A DNA stretch of 64,000 bases from Pectobacterium actinidiae (GTDB lineage Bacteria; Pseudomonadota; Gammaproteobacteria; Enterobacterales; Enterobacteriaceae): the NCBI RefSeq assembly GCF_000803315.1, contig NZ_JRMH01000001.1:1612001-1676000 (forward strand). The letters are read 5' to 3'. Numbering within the stretch: the stretch's first letter is position 1; each line of letters opens with the position of its first letter. The notes beneath the pieces were generated by a model. The model was not told the origin of the DNA. It saw only the letters and a program-made list of their open reading frames with translations, and did not search any database. Positions 58,264 to 64,000 of the stretch are shown piece by piece. The translations under genes and the position numbers were made by a program.

Positions 58264-58704
58264 ATGGCGACGCTATATCGTTTGCTGCAAAATCTACTTA
58301 TGGGGTGTCTCATCGCTGTGGGGTTGTTGTGGTGGTTTTCGACTGGTTCTGATTCTGGTTTTGATTCTGGTTTTGAATTTTACACAGTGGAGGACCAAGC
58401 CCTGTACGAAACGCTCACTGACGATATTGTCAAAGGCGCGCCACGCATCTCGGCGGTTTATCGGTTTGTTTACTATCCACCACAGAGATCGGCATCGGAA
58501 GTGAGCGCAGTATATTTTGAAAACACTGCGGATATTGCCTTATTGAGAGACTACCTTATTTCCATCGGTTGTACCCTTGAGAGGACGGAAGTAAATATCG
58601 AAAACTGGCTAAGTAAGGATAAAACCAAAGCAATAACGATTTTTGTCGACCCAAAGGGAAAAACAGTGGGTTTGGAAATTCGATTGCCGCCACCGTCGTG
58701 GTGA
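58264..58704 (+). CDS. Candidate immunity protein 1, membrane-anchored
   Basis: 146 residues. One N-terminal helix (about 8–27) and a periplasmic domain of about 115 residues. The ATG follows directly on the effector stop (TAAATG), with GGAGGG inside the effector's last codons, so the two are translationally coupled. Closely similar to the next gene; the core from SEVSAVYFENTADIA to LRDYLISIGCTLE is almost identical. Family not recognised. Confidence 0.65.
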   Translation: MATLYRLLQNLLMGCLIAVGLLWWFSTGSDSGFDSGFEFYTVEDQALYETLTDDIVKGAPRISAVYRFVYYPPQRSASEVSAVYFENTADIALLRDYLISIGCTLERTEVNIENWLSKDKTKAITIFVDPKGKTVGLEIRLPPPSW

Positions 58705-58746
58705 TGATGAGGAACTGGGGGACATGGGGGCTTTTGGGGAGGATAA

Positions 58747-59172
58747 ATGGCGACGCTATATCGATTTCTGTGTGACCTGGTTATGGCTTGTATCATAGCG
58801 GCGGGGTTGCTGTGGTGGTTGTTTTCAGGCTTCGATCTTGAAAGTAAACACTATACCATGGAAGACAAAGCCCTCTATGAAGAGCTTACTGACGATATCG
58901 TCAAAGGTGTACCTCGTATATCGGCAGTTTATCAGTTTGTGAACGCACCTCAAGAGGGGTCAGCATCGGAAGTGAGCGCAGTATATTTTGAAAACACCGC
59001 GGATATTGCCTCATTGAGAGACTACCTTATTTCCATCGGCTGTACCCTTGAGAAGGTGGAGGGAAATGGCGAAGAATGGCTGAACAAGGATAAAACAAAA
59101 ACGGTAGTGATTTTTGTCGACGCTAAGGGAAAAAGGGTTGGTATGGAAGTTGTACTGTCAAGACAACTGTGA
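58747..59172 (+). CDS. Candidate immunity protein 2, paralogue of the preceding gene
   Basis: 141 residues, with the same architecture: membrane helix (about 8–27), then a soluble domain with YTMEDKALYEELTDDIVKGV. GGGGAGG lies before its ATG. The DNA of the central 90 bases is nearly identical to 58,491–58,580, so this is a recent tandem duplication with divergence at the N-terminal third and the C-terminus. Confidence 0.65.
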   Translation: MATLYRFLCDLVMACIIAAGLLWWLFSGFDLESKHYTMEDKALYEELTDDIVKGVPRISAVYQFVNAPQEGSASEVSAVYFENTADIASLRDYLISIGCTLEKVEGNGEEWLNKDKTKTVVIFVDAKGKRVGMEVVLSRQL

Positions 59173-59484
59173 TGGTGACTGTTGGCAAACCCTTCGCCTG
59201 CGTTTAATCAAGCGACGGTTTTTGTTGCTTTTTACTAACATTCCTTTTGTGAGTGGAAAACCTGCGTTTTCACGCAGATCAATAGATAAAATCTTCTTGA
59301 ATTTTTCTCCAATCCCCCGCCATACCTGAATTGTTGCCATTTAGCTCCCTGCTGTTTTTAGTCTTTTTCCGTCTAATACTTATGCGATAAATCACAGAAA
59401 GAGTGTGAAGAAAATCCATATCAGAGGGAATCGTGAATGAAGCGGGTATTTCTCTAACTCAGTGCTGATGCGGGGTTGTGGGAG

Positions 59485-59507
59485 TTATCCACCATTTCTG
59501 TGGATAA
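59485..59507. promoter_or_regulatory. Inverted pair of DnaA boxes
   Basis: TTATCCACC on the plus strand (59,485–59,493) and the perfect consensus TTATCCACA on the minus strand (59,499–59,507), five bases apart. E. coli uvrB also has DnaA boxes in its promoter region. Confidence 0.7.
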
Positions 59508-59809
59508 CTATGTGTATTATGGATAGACAACACGCCCTAACCGAGAGCTGGCGCGGGTTCTCGCCGGGTTGGCGCTATTCTCCACGGTTTTGCTAATCTA
59601 TTTGTTATCATATGCTTAAGTAAAATCAAGCGTCTTGAACATCAATGGAGCGTAGTTGCATAAATTAACGTCACCGGTCATCCCCGCATGTTATATTTTA
59701 CCAAATCTGGGGATAAATCACGATGATTTTATCTGGTAGATTGCAGATGGATGTGCTAGCAAATTCATTTGTCGATTAATCATCCAATCCAGCGATAATT
59801 TCCTTGATG

Positions 59810-59825
59810 CTGTTTTTATATCCAG
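59810..59825 (+). promoter_or_regulatory. LexA (SOS) box of uvrB
   Basis: CTG–TTTTTATATC–CAG matches CTG–N10–CAG and the AT-rich spacer of LexA sites; E. coli uvrB has a similar box. It lies about 110 bases before the start codon, so uvrB is SOS-inducible. Confidence 0.85.
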
Positions 59826-59936
59826 TATCATTGCGGTGGCGAATTTCATCATTGGCATTCAGAATAAAGTTCCGATCACCCATCCACGAACGTCGCATTG
59901 AGCGATGGTTAATAACGATAAGTAGCGTGCTTAACG

Positions 59937-61949
59937 ATGAGTAAAGTATTTACACTGAATTCCGACTTTAAACCGGCAGGCGATCAGCCTGAGGCCATTC
60001 GTCGTTTAAAAGAAGGTCTGGAAGACGGGTTAGCGCATCAAACGCTGCTCGGGGTAACGGGCTCAGGTAAGACGTTCACGATCGCCAATGTGATTGCCGA
60101 CCTCAATCGGCCGACGATGATGCTGGCGCCAAACAAAACGCTCGCAGCCCAGCTGTACGGCGAAATGAAAGAATTCTTTCCCGATAATGCCGTCGAGTAC
60201 TTCGTTTCGTATTACGACTATTATCAGCCAGAGGCCTACGTTCCCAGCTCGGACACCTTTATTGAAAAAGATGCGTCGGTTAACGAACATATCGAACAGA
60301 TGCGTCTTTCCGCGACAAAAGCGCTGCTGGAGCGTCGCGATGTCATCGTCGTGGCCTCGGTATCCGCGATCTACGGTCTGGGCGATCCCGATCTCTACCT
60401 GAAAATGATGCTGCACCTGACGCAAGGGATGCTGATTGACCAGCGTGCGATTTTGCGGCGTCTGGCCGAATTACAGTATGCCCGTAACGATCAGGCGTTT
60501 CAGCGTGGTACGTTCCGCGTGCGCGGTGAAGTGATCGATATTTTCCCTGCGGAATCTGACGAAATCGCGCTGCGCGTTGAATTGTTCGATGAGGAGGTGG
60601 AACGGCTGTCGCTATTTGACCCGCTGACGGGCCACGTTCTCCAAACGGTGCCGCGCTACACCATCTATCCAAAAACGCACTACGTCACGCCACGTGAGCG
60701 TATTTTGCAGGCGATGGAAGACATCAAGGTTGAACTGGCCGACCGTAAAAAGGTGCTGCTGGCCAATGACAAACTGGTGGAAGAGCAGCGGCTGAGTCAA
60801 CGCACGCAGTTTGATCTGGAGATGATGAACGAACTGGGTTACTGCTCCGGCATCGAAAACTACTCACGCTACCTTTCCGGTCGTGGCCCCGGTGAGCCGC
60901 CGCCGACGCTGTTTGATTATTTGCCTGCGGACGGGCTGCTGGTCATTGATGAATCCCACGTTACCGTTCCCCAGATTGGCGGTATGTATCGCGGTGACCG
61001 TGCGCGTAAAGAGACGCTGGTCGAATACGGTTTCCGGCTGCCTTCAGCGCTGGATAACCGACCGATGAAATTTGAAGAATTTGAAGCGTTAGCTCCACAG
61101 ACGATCTACGTATCTGCGACGCCGGGTAACTATGAACTGGAAAAATCGGGCGGTGAAGTGATCGATCAGGTGGTGCGCCCCACTGGGCTACTCGATCCGA
61201 TTATTGAAGTACGGCCTGTTGCGACACAGGTGGACGATCTGCTTTCCGAAATTCGTCTGCGTGCGGCGATTAATGAGCGGGTACTGGTGACCACGCTGAC
61301 CAAGCGAATGGCGGAAGATCTGACGGAATATCTGGAAGAACACGGCGAGCGTGTACGTTATCTGCACTCGGATATTGATACCGTCGAACGCGTGGAAATC
61401 ATCCGTGATTTACGTCTTGGCGAGTTCGACGTGTTGGTTGGCATCAACCTGCTGCGTGAAGGGCTGGATATGCCAGAAGTGTCGCTGGTGGCGATTCTGG
61501 ATGCCGATAAAGAGGGGTTCCTGCGTTCTGAACGTTCCCTGATCCAGACGATTGGCCGCGCCGCGCGTAATCTGCGTGGTAAAGCCATTCTGTACGGTGA
61601 CCGGATTACGGCATCGATGGCGAAAGCGATTGGTGAAACGGAGCGCCGTCGCGAGAAGCAGGAAGCCTACAACACCGAGCACGGCATTGTGCCACAGGGC
61701 ATCAATAAGAAAATTTCCGATATCCTGCAACTGGGACAGCCGACGAACAAAGGCAAAGGGCGTGGCAATCGTAAAGCGGCAGAACCCACAACACGTTATG
61801 AACTCATGACGCCGAAGGCGCTGGAGCTGAAAATTCGCGAGCTGGAAAGCAAGATGTTGACGCACGCGCAGAACCTTGAATTTGAAGAGGCTGCTGCTCT
61901 GCGCGATGAGGTACAGGCACTGCGTGCACAATTTATCGCAGTATCCTAA
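59937..61949 (+). CDS. uvrB: Excinuclease ABC subunit B
   Basis: 670 residues, E. coli length 673. Walker A GVTGSGKT (near residue 39), the beta-hairpin region [18 protein letters not shown] (near 338), helicase motif [10 protein letters not shown] and a C-terminal UVR domain ([15 protein letters not shown]). It verifies DNA lesions after loading by UvrA in nucleotide excision repair. Confidence 0.97.
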   Translation: MSKVFTLNSDFKPAGDQPEAIRRLKEGLEDGLAHQTLLGVTGSGKTFTIANVIADLNRPTMMLAPNKTLAAQLYGEMKEFFPDNAVEYFVSYYDYYQPEAYVPSSDTFIEKDASVNEHIEQMRLSATKALLERRDVIVVASVSAIYGLGDPDLYLKMMLHLTQGMLIDQRAILRRLAELQYARNDQAFQRGTFRVRGEVIDIFPAESDEIALRVELFDEEVERLSLFDPLTGHVLQTVPRYTIYPKTHYVTPRERILQAMEDIKVELADRKKVLLANDKLVEEQRLSQRTQFDLEMMNELGYCSGIENYSRYLSGRGPGEPPPTLFDYLPADGLLVIDESHVTVPQIGGMYRGDRARKETLVEYGFRLPSALDNRPMKFEEFEALAPQTIYVSATPGNYELEKSGGEVIDQVVRPTGLLDPIIEVRPVATQVDDLLSEIRLRAAINERVLVTTLTKRMAEDLTEYLEEHGERVRYLHSDIDTVERVEIIRDLRLGEFDVLVGINLLREGLDMPEVSLVAILDADKEGFLRSERSLIQTIGRAARNLRGKAILYGDRITASMAKAIGETERRREKQEAYNTEHGIVPQGINKKISDILQLGQPTNKGKGRGNRKAAEPTTRYELMTPKALELKIRELESKMLTHAQNLEFEEAAALRDEVQALRAQFIAVS

Positions 61950-61974
61950 CGATGCAAGCGTTCACTGAGGATCA

Positions 61975-62421
61975 ATGATGGATCACTCTATACCGGGTGT
62001 TGAGGTGTTGTTTGTGGCAGGTTTCGGGCCGATTGTGAAATCACGTTCTGCCAGCCATGCGCTCTATGTTGATACGCTGAGGTTGCCGCTGAAGCCCGTT
62101 GCGGAAGGGAGCGATTATCTGGTGACCGATGTGATGGATGGTGTGAAGCATTTCGCGCTGTGGCCGCTGTCACAGGCTAGTGAATCCTGTTTCGGGCAGG
62201 AAAATTGGCCAGCACAACACCCTGAGCCACAAAGCTGGCTGGAGTTCGAAGTGGCTGACATGGTGGAAGCGACCAGCACGCTGAAAGCGCAAGGCTATGT
62301 GTTGCTGGTGGAAAACCGTCTTGAACCTTGGGGACAGCAGGTCACACGTTTCCTGAGTCCCGAAGGTATTCTGGTTGGCGTGACTTATACGCCGTGGTTA
62401 CGAGATGGACGGGATGTGTAA
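61975..62421 (+). CDS. VOC/glyoxalase-fold protein
   Basis: 148 residues with two beta-alpha repeats of the vicinal-oxygen-chelate type: VEVLFVAGFGPIVKSRSASH… HALYVDTLRLPL and LEFEVADMVEATSTLKAQGY, ending TRFLSPEGILVGVTYTP. Such proteins range from glyoxalases to antibiotic-binding proteins; the function is not assigned. Two ATGs are adjacent; GAGGA lies upstream. Confidence 0.75.
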   Translation: MMDHSIPGVEVLFVAGFGPIVKSRSASHALYVDTLRLPLKPVAEGSDYLVTDVMDGVKHFALWPLSQASESCFGQENWPAQHPEPQSWLEFEVADMVEATSTLKAQGYVLLVENRLEPWGQQVTRFLSPEGILVGVTYTPWLRDGRDV

Positions 62422-62528
62422 TAACGTCACCTTTTCTCTATGAAAAAAGGTGTTAGGGAAAACACGGCAGTTACGAATGAAATTTGTGAACGACTGGTTT
62501 TTGCAGCAGAACGAGGTTTTTTTGTCGG

Positions 62529-63104
62529 ATGATTGATCGGGAATTCATCAAAAATAACGCTAAAACATTCATTATTGTGGTGGTGGCGCTGTCTGGTTGG
62601 ACGCTGTACAACTATCAGCAAAAATTACAGTTTGAAGATTATCGTAATGAACAACTCAATCAGATTCGCGAAAGAGAGCTGGTGCTCGTGAAGCAAACGT
62701 CGATTACGGACTTTCGCGAACAGCAGTTGGCCGCACGCGAAGAGGGAGTAAACCAGCAAATTCAACGACTCACCGAGCGTGAAAGATTGCTCGATCAGCG
62801 CGCGGAAGGTATTGAGCTTTCGGTAAAATCACTGGATCCTGAGGTGAGAATCAACAAGGTGCGCGATGAACTTTCTGCATTGATGAGTAAATTTTCCGAT
62901 TTGGGTGTAAATCTCTCATACCTTCCACCGTGCAACGACGTCGATATGTTGAAACGTCATTTTCAGGCTAAAGCCATTCTCAATGAGATTGGCAGCCGTG
63001 CTCAGGCTGCGAAGATATACGAAGAATACCGTCCGTTTATCAGTATGAATACCCCAACTCTGGTAAGTAGTGAACGCTGCCAAAGCCCACCCCTGCCACG
63101 TTAG
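62529..63104 (+). CDS. Unknown membrane-anchored coiled-coil protein
   Basis: 191 residues. One N-terminal membrane helix (about 13–28), then a long charged coiled coil (about 35–105, many Glu/Arg/Gln heptads such as QQLAAREEGVNQQIQRLTER) and a C-terminal globular part with two cysteines. The C-terminus probably faces the periplasm. I do not recognise the family. It lies between uvrB and the convergent ybhK. Confidence 0.65.
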   Translation: MIDREFIKNNAKTFIIVVVALSGWTLYNYQQKLQFEDYRNEQLNQIRERELVLVKQTSITDFREQQLAAREEGVNQQIQRLTERERLLDQRAEGIELSVKSLDPEVRINKVRDELSALMSKFSDLGVNLSYLPPCNDVDMLKRHFQAKAILNEIGSRAQAAKIYEEYRPFISMNTPTLVSSERCQSPPLPR

Positions 63105-63108
63105 ATCG

Positions 63109-64000
63109 TTAGCCCAGCAGCTGTAGCGCCCGATCGATGGCCTGACGCAGTAACTCACGGTCATGATGGTGAGGAACATCTTCTGCTGCCAGTGCCTGCT
63201 GTACGATCAGACGGTCGCCGATCTGGCTGATATCGACTTTTGGACCGACAACCGCGGCATCAACCACGGGTTTCCCTACCTTGTGTTCAATCCAGGATAG
63301 TTTCTCCGCCAGCGTCAGGCGGGCGGCGGGATTACTCTGCTCATTGCCCAGGTTGCCGATGTACACCATGGGTGCGGGTGTGCGGCGGATCGCCTGTGTC
63401 AGATCTTTCAGCAGCAACAACGGCATCAGACTGGTCAGAAAGCTGCCGGGACCAATCAAAATCAGGTCGGCTTTTGCAATGGCATCAATCGCCTCGCGCG
63501 TGGCTTTTACAGCCGGGTACAGCATCAAATCCTGCGGCAAGGTTGCCAGCTGATCGATCTCGACTTCACCATAAACGGGGTTGCCCTGTTCATCAATCGC
63601 CATTAAATCGACAGGATGCTCGGACATCGGAATTAAAAAAGCGTCCACCTTGAGCAGGTTGCGAATCAGATTGATGGCTTCCAGCGGACGCACGCTCAGG
63701 TGGTCGAGCGCTTTTAGCATCAGGTTACCCAGATTGTGTCCGGCAAGTTCACCGTTACCGTTAAACCGGTACTCAAACATTGCGGATGCCACGCTGGGCG
63801 TTGTAATCAGTTGATTCAGACAGTTGCGGGTATCGCCCCAGGCAATGCCGCCTTCAGAACGACGGATGCGGCCAGTTGAGCCGCCGTTATCTGTCGTCGT
63901 GACAATGCCGGTTAGCCGTGAACCCAGGGAAGAGAGCGAAGACATCACACGACCTAAACCGTGCCCGCCTCCGAGTGCGACAACCCTATCGAGGTCGGCC
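63109..64000 (-). CDS. ybhK: YbhK/YvcK-family protein (5' end outside window)
   Basis: About 297 C-terminal residues are seen; the frame is open at base 64,000 and the first few residues are outside. The visible N-terminus reads [20 protein letters not shown], the nucleotide-sugar-binding loop, followed by [23 protein letters not shown] and [20 protein letters not shown]. YvcK relatives bind UDP-sugars and are required for growth on gluconeogenic carbon sources. The uvrB–ybhK neighbourhood is the same in E. coli. Confidence 0.92.
   Translation of the reverse strand, partial: ADLDRVVALGGGHGLGRVMSSLSSLGSRLTGIVTTTDNGGSTGRIRRSEGGIAWGDTRNCLNQLITTPSVASAMFEYRFNGNGELAGHNLGNLMLKALDHLSVRPLEAINLIRNLLKVDAFLIPMSEHPVDLMAIDEQGNPVYGEVEIDQLATLPQDLMLYPAVKATREAIDAIAKADLILIGPGSFLTSLMPLLLLKDLTQAIRRTPAPMVYIGNLGNEQSNPAARLTLAEKLSWIEHKVGKPVVDAAVVGPKVDISQIGDRLIVQQALAAEDVPHHHDRELLRQAIDRALQLLG

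Larger units (their letters stand above)
59173..59936. other. Intergenic region upstream of uvrB
   Basis: About 760 bases. Holds a DnaA-box pair (59,485–59,507) and a LexA box (59,810–59,825) in front of uvrB. A minus-strand 60-codon frame near 59,158–59,340 (MATIQVWRGIGEKF) has no recognisable family. The left part may be decayed cassette DNA. Confidence 0.55.

Noticed and set aside
59158..59340. 60-codon minus-strand frame between the immunity candidates and uvrB
   Set aside because: Overlaps the end of immunity candidate 2; translation looks arbitrary apart from the first residues. A remnant is possible but not supportable.

Overview
The window is chromosomal DNA of a soft-rot enterobacterium, most likely a Pectobacterium species. 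The evidence is the gene order mtfA–tRNA-Asn, moeA-moeB, gsiABCD, maeA, cdd-yohKJ and bioA/bioBFCD-uvrB-ybhK, which is enterobacterial backbone. A secreted GH12 cellulase of the Pectobacterium CelS type and dispersed structured repeats in intergenic DNA fit the same genus. The genus is inferred from gene content and family recognition, not from a search.

Left part (1–28,530): accessory DNA stacked at a tRNA-Asn gene. The tRNA (28,514–28,589, minus strand) and the adjacent P4-type integrase mark one end. A 20-bp direct copy of the tRNA 3' end at 4,229–4,248 marks the other, giving an island of about 24.3 kb. Beyond that att copy, 4,037–4,134 repeats the DNA upstream of the integrase plus its first eight codons and then breaks off. 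This is the relic of a second integrase, so a second, older island carrying an NRPS gene (1–3,640, running off the window) sits in tandem.

The complete island carries: an IS3-family element that truncates a neighbouring ORF; a TetR regulator; two extremely short lipoprotein genes; a six-gene envelope operon (DUF3313 lipoprotein, MipA-like porin, two single-domain PqiA proteins, three-MCE PqiB, PqiC); an SDR/hydrolase pair with a divergent LysR regulator; a beta-galactoside unit (LacY-type symporter, GH42 beta-galactosidase, AraC regulator) with a good CRP site; a two-gene AcrAB-type RND pump; and a charged small lipoprotein. Four related palindromes built on AAACTA…GTAC…AGTTTA lie before the small lipoproteins, the DUF3313/MipA/Pqi operon, the RND pump and the charged lipoprotein. 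They suggest one envelope-defence regulon, probably under the island's TetR protein.

Middle part (28,600–46,200): core or near-core genes. These are mtfA, a DUF1311 protein, a Pmp3/YqaE peptide, a DASS carboxylate transporter with a fumarase-superfamily lyase and a divergent GntR regulator over a long perfect palindrome, a membrane diguanylate cyclase, a YegS-like lipid kinase, a nitroreductase, moeA-moeB and the glutathione importer gsiABCD (without the iaaA gene found at this place in E. coli).

Right part (46,200–64,000): maeA, cdd, yohKJ, celS, the biotin genes with a BirA operator between bioA and bioBFCD, an orphan type VI secretion cassette (hcp, putative effector, two tandem paralogous membrane-anchored immunity candidates) between bioD and uvrB, then uvrB with LexA and DnaA boxes, a VOC-fold protein, a coiled-coil membrane protein and the start-truncated ybhK.
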